This document shows positions 11,700-21,469 of a stretch of DNA of 47,111 bases, piece after piece. Each line of letters begins with the position of its first letter. The first letter of the stretch is position 1. The DNA is taken from NCBI GenBank assembly GCA_027604665.1, contig JADGIZ010000017.1, positions 1 through 47,111 of the forward strand, written 5' to 3'. The notes below the pieces were generated by a model, which was not told the DNA's origin, did no database searches, and saw only the letters and a list, made by a program, of their open reading frames with translations. A program made the translations under genes and the position numbers. The DNA comes from Polyrhizophydium stewartii (Eukaryota; Chytridiomycota; Chytridiomycetes; Rhizophydiales).

Positions 11700-11800
11700 A
11701 AGGTTATTACCGTATTATAAATACCCGCAGTGTTAGCTGCAGAAACCAGCATTGGATTAAAAAGCGTAGTTCCCTGGTACGGAGCTTTACAGCAGACGGT
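11700..11800 (-). pseudogene. atp9: Possible atp9 remnant
   Basis: The minus-strand frame APYQGTTLFNPML resembles the ALIQGTARNPSL loop of F0 subunit c. ANTAGIYNTVITF a few codons on resembles EATGLFALMIAFL of its second helix, with the intervening dozen residues missing. Only about 25 residues can be compared, so the call is weak. The region also has bases reminiscent of the SSU rRNA 530 loop (CTCCGTACCAGG), an equally uncertain alternative. Confidence 0.3.
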
Positions 11801-12169
11801 AGTAGATAAGTATCAAATGAGTGCGAATGAGTTAATAATATGTTAAACAGTAGCGTTAAGTAATTTATCCTAAGAATCAGGAACTGGGGGTAACTTTAAA
11901 AGCTTGTGTTATAGCCTATGGTCCTTGAGTACAGAGCCTGCTTAGCAGGCACCACGTAAAAGACCTTAATCAATTAAGAACTCTAGTAGGGAATTACAGG
12001 AAAAATAGAAGATCATTAGTTGTATTCACTAGACCAATCTGTTATAACCTTAAGCTGCACCATTAGTTCCATTAAGTAGTCTAATACAGTAGCGCTCAAT
12101 AAAAAGCTATGGGTAAATCAGTAATGTTTTAATTACATCCTATTCAAATTATGTTTCACCTGGGCGACT

Positions 12170-12565
12170 GGAGGAAGGCTCTCGCCATTGGTCCGGATGG
12201 TTGACTTAATCTCAGGAGAGTTCAAGCTATCAAGCCAAGCGAATGTACCCTGGCGCGCATAAGCACCCAGTAGGAATCCATGCATCTTTAGCCAGTATGA
12301 TTGATCCTAAACCTGCCAACTCTCAGAAGCACGGCCAAGTTTGGATCTGAGCCTGATGATAGGTAAGCTGCACTGGCAATTACACCCTCTCACAAGTATC
12401 CAAGTTGAATAAGAGAGTCCTGCAATAAATCTGTGCTAGGCAGATCTAATGGTTCACCGGGAGGAAACTGGGAGAGTTATCAATCCTTCATTCCAAAAGT
12501 TAGTAAGAGACAATACCCGGGAACATTGAGATAATCTAAAGCTAATTAAAGGCGGGCATCAAAGT
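12170..12565 (-). pseudogene. cox1: cox1 fossil (cytochrome oxidase subunit 1, about residues 70-220)
   Basis: Along the minus strand the order of cox1 is kept. FTLMPAFN corresponds to FFMVMPALIGGFGN. Then come PSFLPVN for PPSFLLLTSS, GVIASAAYLSSGSDPNLAVLL for GWTVYPPLSS...GGSVDLAIFSL, and AGLGSII...IPTGCLCAPGY for [24 protein letters not shown]. The frame shifts between blocks and contains stop codons, and the helix-connecting tryptophans are lost. Base composition is more G+C-rich than in the intact genes. The continuing part of cox1 is not adjacent: it appears at 22606-22825 and 31678-31905. Confidence 0.7.
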
Positions 12566-12710
12566 GAAGGGATAATAAAAAGATCGATCGTAGATCGATA
12601 TATACAGAATAAATCCGGATACACCCAACCAAGGCTTGACAGAGGTCTGGAATTATAGAGTTGGATTAATCCTTGAGATTTGACAGTATCTTAAAACTAA
12701 TAATTTTAAT

Positions 12711-13871
12711 AATCGGACGGCGCGTTCAGCGACGTCCTTACAGATAAAATGTAAACATGATAATTGTTTTAAATTTAATAACTTTGAATTGGAGCGACTC
12801 CGTCGCGAATAGATTTTCAGTAATTAATATATTTAGATTGAGCGTACGCTAGCCTGGGTCTTTTTATTCTGCAAATTTCTCAACAAATCGTACCACTACG
12901 TTCCAGCCTCCGCCTCCATTACATTCTGGCTCCAGCTTCCACTGAGTTCTTCCAAGATGGTGCTTTATTAGTTAGTACAACTATGCTATTTCTGATACAC
13001 TAATCTTAGATTAGTTAAGATACTAGGTGTTGCTAAACCAATATTGATCGATTAAAAATCGGACGGCGCGTTCAGCGACGTCCTTACAGANNNNNNNNNN
13101 TTAGTTAAGATACTAGGTGTTGCTAAACCAATATTGATCGATTAAAAATCGGACGGCGCGTTCAGCGACGTCCTTACAGATAAAATGTAAACATGATAAT
13201 TGTTTTAAATTTAATAACTTTGAATTGGAGCGACTCCGTCGCGAATAGATTTTCAGTAATTAATATATTTAGATTGAGCGTACGCTAGCCTGGGTCTTTT
13301 TATTCTGCAAATTTCTCAACAAATCGTACCACTACGTTCCAGCCTCCGCCTCCATTACATTCTGGCTCCAGCTTCCACTGAGTTCTTCCAAGATGGTGCT
13401 TTATTAGTTAGTACAACTATGCTATTTCTGATACACTAATCTTAGATTAGTTAAGATACTAGGTGTTGCTAAACCAATATTGATCGATTAAAAATCGGAC
13501 GGCGCGTTCAGCGACGTCCTTACAGATAAAATGTAAACATGATAATTGTTTTAAATTTAATAACTTTGAATTGGAGCGACTCCGTCGCGAATAGATTTTC
13601 AGTAATTAATATATTTAGATTGAGCGTACGCTAGCCTGGGTCTTTTTATTCTGCAAATTTCTCAACAAATCGTACCACTACGTTCCAGCCTCCGCCTCCA
13701 TTACATTCTGGCTCCAGCTTCCACTGAGTTCTTCCAAGATGGTGCTTTATTAGTTAGTACAACTATGCTATTTCTGATACACTAATCTTAGATTAGTTAA
13801 GATACTAGGTGTTGCTAAACCAATATTGATCGATTAAAAATCGGACGGCGCGTTCAGCGACGTCCTTACAG
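12711..13871. repeat. 346-bp tandem array
   Basis: The unit starts with a hairpin element (AATCGGACGGCGCG...GACGTCCTTACAGA) followed by about 312 bp. Unit starts are at 12711, 13057, 13147, 13493 and 13839, spaced 346 bp except across the N gap; the last is a partial copy containing only the hairpin. Copies look identical by eye. The array therefore begins and ends with the same hairpin, as expected from unequal recombination or slippage between hairpin copies. The true copy number is hidden by the gap. Confidence 0.95.
13091..13100. other. Assembly gap inside the tandem array
   Basis: Ten N. The 80 bases before it (13011-13090) are repeated directly after it (13101-13180), so the two contigs overlap within the array and the join is not real spacing. 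Confidence 0.95.
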
Positions 13872-13929
13872 AAATAATCGATAAAGATGATAGTGGTTAA
13901 AAACTTTAGCTCTTTAGTTCTTTAAGACT

Positions 13930-14145
13930 TCTGGTACTTTGGTTAATTGGTAATGGTTGAGCTGTAATCCCATGGAGAATTAAGGAGTACAAACTTAGAA
14001 GGGTTTAGGTTAATACCTATTAAAGTGGTACGTGAGTTGGGTCAAGTATGAACCCTAACTAGGATCAGTATCCATCAACATGTGATGTTTAAAACCTAGT
14101 ACAATCAGATGAAAGTGGGGATAGCACCAATCTTAAACTCACTGC
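13930..14145 (+). pseudogene. rnl: LSU rRNA domain V-VI fragment, decayed
   Basis: TTAAAGTGGTACGTGAGTTGGG (about 14020-14041) is the near-universal TTTAAAGTGGTACGCGAGCTGGG strand. Before it, GAGCTGTAATCCCATGGAG matches CGGCTCATCACATCCTGGGGCTGAAG. After it, CCTAGTACAATCAGATGAAAGTGGGGATAGCACC aligns with CCTAGTACGAGAGGACCGGAGTGGACGCATC. In this copy the sarcin-ricin bases GAGAGGA are lost, so it is dead. It overlaps in content with the minus-strand fragment at 5950-6270, so two LSU copies are represented. Confidence 0.7.
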
Positions 14146-14517
14146 GAGGTCCAACTACGCTAACGACTAATGAACATCAAGATAATTAAATAAGCTACAT
14201 GCTTTCCAACAACATAATTTGAACTTGTACGATAAGATGAGAATTGCAGATAGGAGTATAGCTAGTTGTATTTCCATATAATTTAGAATTCGTACATTTT
14301 CCGGGTCCAAGTTTTTAAAGATCACGAATTGAAAATTACCTCTAGTCGTACTAAGTAAGTTTGAGCGGCTTCGCGATTGTCCTATGATTAAGCTTGTAGT
14401 CTTGATCTTGTCTACTTTATTCCTTACTTCTAGTTCAACATTCTATTAGTGGCTTTACAGCTTAGATATCACTATTTAGGAACCTGCTTATTGAAATTTA
14501 AGGAGATAAATATAGGT

Positions 14518-14890
14518 AAACTGGTACTTCTGGATGAGGCCATTGGCTAGAGGTGTTTCACGTGTTCTGTCTGCTATTTTATTATAAGATTGTATTATTG
14601 CTAATGCCTTTATGCTAGAATGCTATTACCAGATTCTATCTTTTCAGTTACTAACTAGATCATTGTAATCTGCCTAATAAGCTTAGTTTCTAATAAGGAG
14701 CCCGCGCTATTATAAGATATTCTGTAGTATTTGAGAATGTTACTTTATTCAATAGCATTATGTAAACACCTCTATAGATATTGCTGTGATACTTGTTTTG
14801 ATCCATCTATTGCTACTTCTTACACCAGGATACTTACTTTATTGGATTATTTTTATTGCCCTAACTCCCTGCATGCTGTTGTTTTTATCT
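14518..14890 (+). pseudogene. cob: cob fossil (cytochrome b, middle part)
   Basis: WMRPLARGVSRVLSAILL.DCIIANAFM follows [31 protein letters not shown], the Qo-site region. After about 100 unrelated bases, YSVVFENVTLFNSIM corresponds to GGFSVDNATLNRFFAL, and AVILVLIHLLLLLTPG to AALVLIHLIALHTAGSSNP. UAA stops and a frameshift break it, and the PEWY motif region is absent. The inserted 100 bases between the two blocks contain no obvious long palindrome. The N-terminal part of cob is found elsewhere (11064 and 25110). Confidence 0.6.
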
Positions 14891-15189
14891 TAATCCTCTT
14901 TAAATAGTTTGTCTACTAACTGGCTCTAAGGAGGTTTGACGCAATTATTTAGATAAGTACCCCCTGATCGACTTGGCCTCAGGGCGAGTTCCCGCATCCG
15001 CGGCAACTCTAGTCGATTAATATTTAGATTATCTCTTATTGGTGTCAAATTATAGACTAGGCCAAAGAAAGGACAAAAGAATAGTGATTTCTAAGGGAGA
15101 GTCTAAAAACTCCTCGATCCTTCAGCTCGGATTTCTCTCTTTATTTAGAAATATATGGATCTTCTAAATCAATTACAATCTGACTTCTC

Positions 15190-15276
15190 TCTAAATCACC
15201 TGGTCTGACTTGGTACGTTTCGCCTCTTGCTATACCGAGGCTCACTTTCGGGGGGCCGTCGAGACCAGGTGGTCTA
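15190..15276. repeat. CACCTGGTCT element, copy 1
   Basis: ACCTGGTCT at the left and AGACCAGGT at the right close a stem of about 9 bp around CGCCTCTTGCTATACCGAGGCTC. A diverged copy with the same arms and the same CTTGCTATACCG core lies at 42370-42447. Confidence 0.8.
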
Positions 15277-15549
15277 CTCATCATCCTGAACGTCGATCCT
15301 TGGAAGCCCCGCTATAAACACCATCTATTATAAATGAAGCCAATGGCTCTGGTCTTATTTAGATTATTTCCATTAGATAGCTCATGAAGATGAGCCACCC
15401 TATATCGGTTTGTTCTCCATCTTCTTGATCTGCATCTATTAGTAGATTAGATGGGTAATCATTGGAAATTCCAATTGAGTAGATGAGATCGATATGACAT
15501 CATCGCTAACTTGATCAGGAAATAGATGGGGAATTTCCTGGAGATAGAG

Positions 15550-15632
15550 GATCAGCCGGGGTGTCGGGCCCATCAAAGTGAGGCGAATGAGTTTATGAAA
15601 TGAGCCGATACGTACTAAGACACCGGCTGATC
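15550..15632. repeat. GATCAGCCGG element, copy 1
   Basis: GATCAGCCGGGGTGTCGGGC at the left pairs with GACACCGGCTGATC at the right. The loop contains a second pairing between GAGGCG-type and TACGTA-type segments. The element occurs in opposite orientation at 34153-34233, and its ACACCCCGGCTGATC arm returns at 46597-46615. Confidence 0.8.
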
Positions 15633-16180
15633 ACGCTGATGTTGACACAATCTAACCCTAGGATAGTACGTATTCTTGCAGCAGTTTTGCGATTATGAAT
15701 CCACATTAAAGCAGATCATTTGGAGATGAATTAGATCTACCTCTAATCACTTTACCAAAAGTAATCAAGGGGACACGGTACCACAACTTCTGAAATGTCA
15801 ACTCAAGCCACCTAGGCGCGTAGGCGCGGAGGGCCTCCGGCCCGGCTGACGCGGGTGCTCCAAAATTGCCGTAGAGTTTTGGACTACTGCTTTACTTGGC
15901 TTTTATTACCTTCCAAAAGTCATTAGATGGATCTCAAATAAAATTAAAAATTATCAGATAAAAGCAACGTAGTTGCTGTGAACTCACATGTTTAACATAC
16001 GCACCCGTCAAAGTGGCTATTTCAATCATCGAACCATAGGTTCGACTTAAATCTACTCAACTGTCTAACTTGAAGGTGTACTTTGCTAATTTCCCTAATC
16101 TATAATATTAAGAGATATACACTCAGTCGATCTCGTCGCGGATCGAGCAGAAAATTGATCGCGTAGCCGCTAAAATAATA

Positions 16181-16200
16181 GATCGGACGGAGTCCTAACA
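16181..16200. repeat. Minimal TCGGACGG hairpin
   Basis: GATCGGACGGAGTCCTAACA: GGAC/GTCC stem with a three-base loop. It lies 45 bp beyond the atp6 stop codon, in the 3' flank of the gene, where it could mark or protect an mRNA end; that role is inference only. Confidence 0.7.
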
Positions 16201-16244
16201 AATCTCATAAAACAAAAGTAATATTATTGCTTGCTTGGATAAAA

Positions 16245-16955
16245 TTAATCTATAATTCCTAAATCAGAAATAGTTAAAATAACTATGAAAATAAAAATAT
16301 AAGCTTGTAAATAAGCAATTAAAATTTCTAAACAAATGAAAATAATCTATAAAGATATAGGAATAATAAGAATGATTATAGAAGTACCAGATTCAAAACC
16401 AGCCCAAATAAAACCGACAATAACTTTAGTTAAAATTTTACCAGTAATTAGATTTACAGATAATCTTAGACCTAAACTAATAGTTCTAGATATATAAGCA
16501 ATAATTTCTAAAGGTACTAATAATGGAATTAAACCTAATGGAGAACCACCAGGTAAGAAAATTGATAAAAGACGTAGTCTGTGGGTAATAAAACCTAAAA
16601 ATAAAAATCCAATTAATAAAGTAAAAGCAATTGATAAAGTCATTATTATTTCAACTGTAGCAGTTGAGCTATAAGGTATTAAGCCTAAAAAATTACTAAA
16701 TAAAATTGTATAAAATATGGTAAATAATAATGGTAATAAATGAGAAGCTTTAACACCTAAAAAATTTTCAATCATAGATAAAATAGTTCTAAAAAAAGAT
16801 TCATTTAAAATGTTTATATAATTTGGAACTATTTTAATTGTATTACTATGATAAATCTAAATAATTAAGCCACTAACAAGTACCTAATATAAAGAAATAT
16901 TACTCTATAAAGTAAAATTGATGGAGATGATGGGATTAATAATATATTGTTCCAT
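16245..16955 (-). CDS. atp6: ATP synthase F0 subunit a (atp6), intact
   Basis: Subunit a of the proton-translocating F0 sector in the inner membrane; it forms the proton half-channels beside the c-ring. The 236-residue frame runs from ATG at 16955 to TAA at 16245-16247 if UAG is leucine; UAG occurs at residues 17, 24, 33 and 203. Family landmarks are in order: NESFFRTILSM (about 51-61), the helix FSNFLGLIPYS, VPLEIIAYISR (about 148-157), the essential arginine in SLGLRL (residue 164), and the C-terminal LLIIFICLEILIAYLQAYIF. Upstream ATG codons are not available in frame before stops, and the N-terminus MEQYIINPI looks like fungal Atp6. All tryptophans are UGG. It lies 246 bp downstream of atp8 on the same strand, the usual fungal pair, probably co-transcribed. 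Codons are A+T-rich, unlike the fossils around it. Confidence 0.97.
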
Positions 16956-17201
16956 AGGTGAATGAACGAAGTGTAGAAAATTATACATAGTAAATTGAAG
17001 CAATCTCTGATTGCTGATTTTCCACTCAGGGCACTTGAAGTGCCCTCCAAAGGTTGCTTTAATCAACTAAGTTGATGACGTCAGTGGGAATCGCGTCGCA
17101 TGTCGCTCACATCCAGTAGACGCTAATAGTCGCTCCCTCCCCCCACAACGTCACCTCCTTGAAGGAAGTCATGTGGGTTATCAATCGCTCTCAGTTGTTC
17201 T
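16956..17201. other. atp8-atp6 intergenic spacer with hairpins
   Basis: 246 bp between the two genes. On the plus strand it contains GAATGAACGAAGTG just upstream of the atp6 start (a motif that recurs elsewhere), a GAGGGCACTTCAAGTGCCCTG-like palindrome near 17025-17045, GATGACGTC near 17073 and CACCTCCTTGAAGGAAGTC near 17152. Stem-loops between co-transcribed genes may guide RNA processing; this is inference. Confidence 0.5.
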
Positions 17202-17351
17202 TTAAGCAAATGATAGTAAAATATATCTACTTAATTTAGTTCTTAATATATGAGGAAAAATTATTGATTGAATTAACCAAAGATTGAGTAGAATTATAGT
17301 AAAACTCCAGGACAATAAATTGATAAAATAGAAAGGGTTAAATTGAGGCAT
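17202..17351 (-). CDS. atp8: ATP synthase F0 subunit 8 (atp8), intact
   Basis: A 49-residue protein from ATG (17351) to TAA (17202-17204). It begins MPQFNPFYFINLLSWSF, the hallmark MPQ(L/F)xPFYF start of fungal Atp8, continues with one hydrophobic helix (residues about 8-30) and ends with a basic tail (RTKLSRYILLSFA). Atp8 is a small membrane subunit of F0 needed for assembly of Atp6 and the peripheral stalk. The usual fungal length is 48-50 residues, so it is complete. It contains no UAG; both tryptophans are UGG. Position directly upstream of atp6 on the same strand supports the call. Confidence 0.93.
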   Translation of the reverse strand: MPQFNPFYFINLLSWSFTIILLNLWLIQSIIFPHILRTKLSRYILLSFA

Positions 17352-17497
17352 AATAAAGCTGAAGGAGAAAACCAAAGTGGAATTTCATTAATCATTGTCT
17401 AATCTCAGCATATAGAAGATGCTTTAATATTTACATCAAAGCAACCCGCGTTAGCCGGGCATCCGCGCCAAGGTGTCTCAATTTAACTATCTATGCA

Positions 17498-17518
17498 TCG
17501 GACGGAGTCCTTACAGAA
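17498..17518. repeat. Minimal TCGGACGG hairpin
   Basis: ATCGGACGGAGTCCTTACAG: the short form with a GGAC/GTCC stem. Further short copies are at 24871-24888, 29763-29784 (and its duplicate near 30895) and, inverted, at 43261-43278. Confidence 0.75.
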
Positions 17519-18173
17519 TCTATAGGCTATCTGGATAGAAGCAATCGTCTATCGCTTTATTAGTAATCTAGGTGTTCAAACCTTAGGTGGATAATAGGAT
17601 GGAATAGATCAAATCATGTCAATGGGAATAATAACAGATTTAGCCTTATTAATAGTATAAGACTTGCTGGATTGATCTCATAGATCGACTATAGAAGATG
17701 GCTACTTCAGGCAACCAGATCAACTTAATACCGTTAGCCGCTCCAATGAAGCGACCTATTCACAAACCTTAACGCGGGTTTGTTAAAAATCAGCAATCCG
17801 CGGCGGACGCCGCTCCGAGATTGCTCCCTCTGACTTATTGGGTTGTGATCCACCCTCACCCACCGTAGGTGGTTTACTTAGACAGATTCCTCCGATTAAA
17901 CCGTCCCGGTTCCCTTCCGTGCTTCCTTTCAGTCCAGTACTCAGGTTTAATCGTATGAGAAGAAATCTTTTCATCACCACCCCCTGAGCGGCTCCGCCGC
18001 GTCTCACTAGAGGGGTCATCCGGCAATCCCCTCTTTTCTCATTTGGCTCCCTTTTAGCTACGGGCCGCGACGGAGTCGCTCCAATTCTTATACTTAGATC
18101 CCCTTTATTTTGCTGTCTGTTACACCTACCCTATTTGTAGGACCTCCGGTCCGCACCATCTAATCTACCAGGG

Positions 18174-18213
18174 TCCAGCCAAGAGACAAAATGGAGGTGG
18201 TGTAAATTGTAGG
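18174..18213. repeat. 38-bp direct repeat, copy 1
   Basis: CCAGCCAAGAGACAAAATGG and the following GGTGGTGTAAATTGTAG are repeated without visible change at 21431-21469. It is not palindromic, unlike most repeats here, so it may be part of a longer duplicated segment whose remainder has diverged. Confidence 0.85.
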
Positions 18214-18510
18214 ATGATGAGGTCAAAATGGCAATAAGTCGATCATAGCGCGTGAGCCCACTTCGATCTAGTTTAAGTCGGTCCAAGGACCGAGTAGAAT
18301 TCACCCCCATCTAAGATGGGTGTTGACACTTATTATTAATTTAGACATCTATCCAGCCAGTTTCTAAAGTGATCAATCTCTTAAAGATGTAATAGATCTA
18401 GTAGAAATTATGTAATAGATCTAGTCGATCTTAAGATCGATGAATTGATGATATTTCATGATGATCCTCTAACCTCATAGGATCTCATCAGCTGACATCT
18501 GAATTAGAGC

Positions 18511-18605
18511 GGCAGGCCGTGACGTCGCCTCAGAAGCTCTTCTGAGGCCCGCCCCTTGAGGGGCGGTGATCGAAGATCGGTCGCGGCGCGATCGCAACGG
18601 AGTTG
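18511..18605. repeat. Compound double-hairpin element
   Basis: The common module CGTGACGTCGCC, then CTCAGAAGCTCTTCTGAG, CGCCCCTTGAGGGGCG and GATCGAAGATC stems, closing with GGTCGCGGCGCG. Same architecture as the elements at 25453, 33899, 35840 and 37383, with interchangeable inner stems. Confidence 0.85.
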
Positions 18606-19849
18606 CTCCGTATATTAGAATTATGTCAGTTGAGCAGAAAATGTAGTAAATCGGGCTAGCGTCAGCTCGCGCCTAATCGCAACTAGCGTGTTGGCAGGTT
18701 AGCATAGCAAGGCAACCGGATTTGCAGGGGGTACTGAAGAAGTATCGTTCAAATTGGAGAGCCAAGGGCCAATTGAACATCCAACAACCGATGGCGCATT
18801 GAACAGTGAATAGCGGATGGAGCAGTCAATGTCGTATTGAACAGTCAATGGCAGGCCGCTAGGAGTCGCTCCCAACTTCAGAAAAGTTCTCGAAACTTCA
18901 AACGCTAGCCGCTTAACTTCTTTGACATTCCGTCTCCAATATTGAAGTGGCTTCGCAATAGCATCTTGAGTATTTACATATGTGATAATTAGAAATAACG
19001 ATCGTAGATCGTGTCAAATTAATAATGAATATAAGAGGCAACCTCGGTTGCTGAATCAATATTTTAGGATATGTATGAACGTATTAAATATGCAGGATAG
19101 ATAGGAAATAAATGGATGAACGAAGTGAATCTAAAAGAGCCACCGAAGGTGGCTCCAAGATGAGAACTCATGTGAATGAGTGAAGTAGAATTGATTGGAT
19201 TTCGAACCTATTGTTTACTAGTAAACCCATCCCTTCTGATGTAGAAAGTTCGGATATCCCTGGAGGTTAAAGTCCAAACCAATTTTGGTTTATGGTGGGA
19301 CTGGCTTCTCTCTCACTTATTCTAAATTAAGATATCTTACATTTTTAAGGCGAATTTGAGAAGTAACAAATAATAGTTAGGTTAGTCATTTAGACAGAGA
19401 GTTATAACAGATCCGACAAATAGGGTGCAGACAGAGACACTTACCAATAATATGTTAGACCTCTATCCATTATAATAGGTTAGCCGTGTGATGATAATAG
19501 CTGTAGTCCCTGTACCAAGACAAGTAATATAACCGAATATCATATACGTCATACATTCGTCATGGAGACCCTAAATAGTGAAGCGATATAAAGAGCGATA
19601 ATGCGTCCTAAGAGGCTTGGCTATCTAAAAAGGACCCCTTCGATCTAACAAACTCATCTAGATGAGTGCCCCCCTTTTCTAAAGGGATTTTAGGTATACG
19701 CCCTCAAACTTCGCAAGTCTAATGATTCCATAGGAAGCGACTGATAGTCGCCTCCGTACTATGGACTGGATTCTTCCAACCACTCGTAGGTAGGTCATTC
19801 AGTTATAGCACATGGATTACCCCTTATGACAATTTCACAAGATTTTGAG

Positions 19850-20430
19850 CATACCAGTCTCAAATATTATTACACATTTACGCAACTGGGGGATCATAAT
19901 TCCTAAAACTTACTTAAACGACTAAACTAGAAGATTAGGTTCGTATGGCTTATTTTCCAAATGTATTATAACCAGGAGGATTTGTACTTCCAATTAGCCT
20001 CTCTCTGGCACGTTTTCTACTTGACATCCTGATATTCTTTATACCTAGAGCGCCGGTAACGTCATCCGATCGCCTAAAGGGATTTCTCTTGTGGATGGAA
20101 AGCACAGCTGCTATAGGAAGCGACTGATAGTCGCCTCTGGACTGGATTCTCTAGATGGCTTAGTGCGCTCTTCAAACCCTCCTAACAGCCTAAGGGCATT
20201 TTATGAATCAAGGCGAATTTAGACAATGTTAGCTGCTACGCTTCCAATGGCCAATGGTCTTACACCTACCCAGGGTCTATTTACACAAAGGCGGTAAGGT
20301 CCCAAATACTTGACTTTCATGGGTTATCGGATGAGAGAGTTTGCCGAATTAACTAGTGACACGGCATCATACAACTGGCCAGTCATTCGCGGGAATCTTT
20401 AACAATCAACCTGGACATAGATCATAGGAT
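19850..20430 (-). pseudogene. rnl: LSU rRNA-like stretch (domain II end to IV), decayed
   Basis: Read on the plus strand as the complement, AGAGTTTGCCGAATTAACTAG (about 20335-20356) followed by GACACGGCATC resembles the complement of LSU domain II-III (TTTGCCGAGTTCC, TGTGTCGG). AGCGCCGGTAACGTCATCCG (20047-20066) resembles the complement of the CGCCTGCCCGGTGC segment, and TTACACCTAC the segment between. The order is consistent with a minus-strand rRNA, but universally conserved bases are gone. A hairpin of the GCGACTGATAGTCGC family (20117-20153) is inserted in the middle. Boundaries are approximate. Confidence 0.4.
20117..20153. repeat. Hairpin of the GCGACTGATAGTCGC family inside an rRNA fossil
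   Basis: Same core and same right flank (TGGACTGGATTCT) as the copies at 1726 and 19733. It breaks the rRNA-like stretch at 19850-20430. Confidence 0.75.
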
Positions 20431-20431
20431 T

Positions 20432-20487
20432 TCGGAGCGACGGTGTGGCGTAGGCCCCGAAGGGGCCTACGTCGCGGCCTAGCGGCT
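20432..20487. repeat. Compound G+C-rich hairpin
   Basis: GTAGGCCCCGAAGGGGCCTAC is a perfect stem inside GGCG...GCGGCC arms. It sits directly at the edge of the LSU-like stretch. Confidence 0.8.
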
Positions 20488-20753
20488 GTCAGTGGAGGAG
20501 TTCTGGAGGACTGGCGTATTATTAGACCCTCTGTATCTCTAATCTAGTGCAAGACTTGCGGAAGAGTGGTTTCAGTAATAAACCTGGAGCGACTCCTAGC
20601 GCAGGCTTTTCGAGGTGGACGTGCCCGCCCCCGCGGTGCGTTCACCTCCACGATTATTCCGGAGTGGCTGCTTGATAACACATCTGGTATATGTCTATTC
20701 CTATAATCACTGGTATGTTAGTCTCTCGATATCTACCCCTATATTTGAGAATC

Positions 20754-20795
20754 ATCGGACGGCGCGTTAGCTCGCACTAAGCGACGTCCTAACGA
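20754..20795. repeat. Long nested hairpin of the TCGGACGG family
   Basis: ATCGGACGGCGCG, then TTAGCTCGCACTAA, then GCGACGTCCTAACG. Near-exact reverse complement of the element at 8895-8935. Confidence 0.8.
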
Positions 20796-21199
20796 TAAGG
20801 GGCTAGAATATAGGACAATCGAGTGAGCCACTATTGAAGTAAATTCCTTCGGTCAGATTAAATATCGTGTGATTATTCTAAGGGATTGAAGATCGATTTA
20901 AGTTAAAGAGCCTCGAACTATAGGGAGGTCATTTATAGCAAGTGTAACACTTGATGTTCTTTATATGAGCCTCCTTTTAGGAGGCGGATGGGATCAATTT
21001 ACCTGGCTATTGGGGCCGAGTCCCTCGACAGCTATGCCATTCCTCGAAGGAATAGCCGGGAATGCTGGTAACTCCTGGCACTCTTCGTCTAATTCTCCCA
21101 TCACACATTTGATTTACGAGATTGATTGAACCAGAGGTTCGACTAAGTCTTTTTCTGGTCCTCTTTTAGTCTACATGCTATTCTATTCCTAAGATTCCT

Positions 21200-21350
21200 G
21201 AACAATCCCTTGGCCTACACGTAGACAAGAAGCATCACCCCTTACTAATTTTTGGGTATTTACTTATTGGGCTAACTACAGTTAGCTAGGATATGTCGCC
21301 TTATACCGTTACAAGGGATATTTGGCAATTTCACCTGTCACACTCAACTT
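21200..21350 (-). pseudogene. rns: SSU rRNA 5'-domain fragment, decayed
   Basis: On the plus strand AGCTAGGATATGTCGCCTTA followed by TACCGTTACAAGG (21277-21320) corresponds to the complement of 16S rRNA positions about 270-300 (AGCTAGGGATCGTCGCCTAGGTGAGCCGTTACCCC), a block with few free positions. About 55 bases before it, ACAAGAAGCATCACCCCTTA roughly takes the place of the complement of the CACTGCTGCCTCCCGTAGG block. The remainder of the SSU is not nearby. Single fragment, bases at conserved sites altered, hence fossil. Confidence 0.5.
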
Positions 21351-21430
21351 TTCATCGCGTCGCGACCGGGCTTCGCCCTACGTCGCTCCAGCCGCTCTAA
21401 CTCAGGAGGAATTGAAATCTCTGCTCAACA

Positions 21431-21469
21431 CTCCAGCCAAGAGACAAAATGGAGGTGGTGTAAATTGTA
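21431..21469. repeat. 38-bp direct repeat, copy 2
   Basis: Second copy of the sequence at 18174-18213; here it is followed by A-rich DNA and then a GGAGCGGCTCC-type hairpin. Confidence 0.85.

Larger units (their letters stand above)
14891..16180. other. Hairpin-rich spacer
   Basis: Apart from two long imperfect palindromic elements (annotated separately) it holds small palindromes, a G+C element at 15810-15850 and A+T-rich filler. No gene recognised. Confidence 0.5.
17352..19840. other. Hairpin-rich spacer upstream of atp8
   Basis: Contains several G+C palindromes (17440-17470, 17498-17518, 17795-17830, 17985-18010, 18060-18085, 18511-18605, 18840-18870) and GATCTTAAGATC-type A+T palindromes. 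Three near-repeats of TTGAACAGTCAATGG-like text stand at 18790-18850. No gene recognised. Part of 19200-19840 on the minus strand may continue the LSU-like stretch described next, but I cannot align it. Confidence 0.5.

Noticed and set aside
11715..11790. SSU rRNA 530-loop resemblance (CTCCGTACCAGG...TACG, minus strand)
   Set aside because: Agreement stops after about 12 bases and upstream 16S landmarks are missing; the atp9 reading of the same bases is slightly better but also weak.
12711..13871. CRISPR-like array
   Set aside because: The repeats are 346-bp direct tandems with no variable spacers; it is a tandem duplication, not a CRISPR.
16865..17050. 61-codon minus-strand frame beside atp6
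   Set aside because: It overlaps the atp6 N-terminus in another frame and the hairpin leader; a shadow of atp6.
19190..19265. GGTTCGAAATCC on the minus strand, with ACTAGT upstream, as a possible tRNA with a CUA anticodon
   Set aside because: The T loop would have eight bases and the presumed anticodon arm is a plain palindrome (GTTTACTAGTAAAC) with a four-base loop; no acceptor stem.
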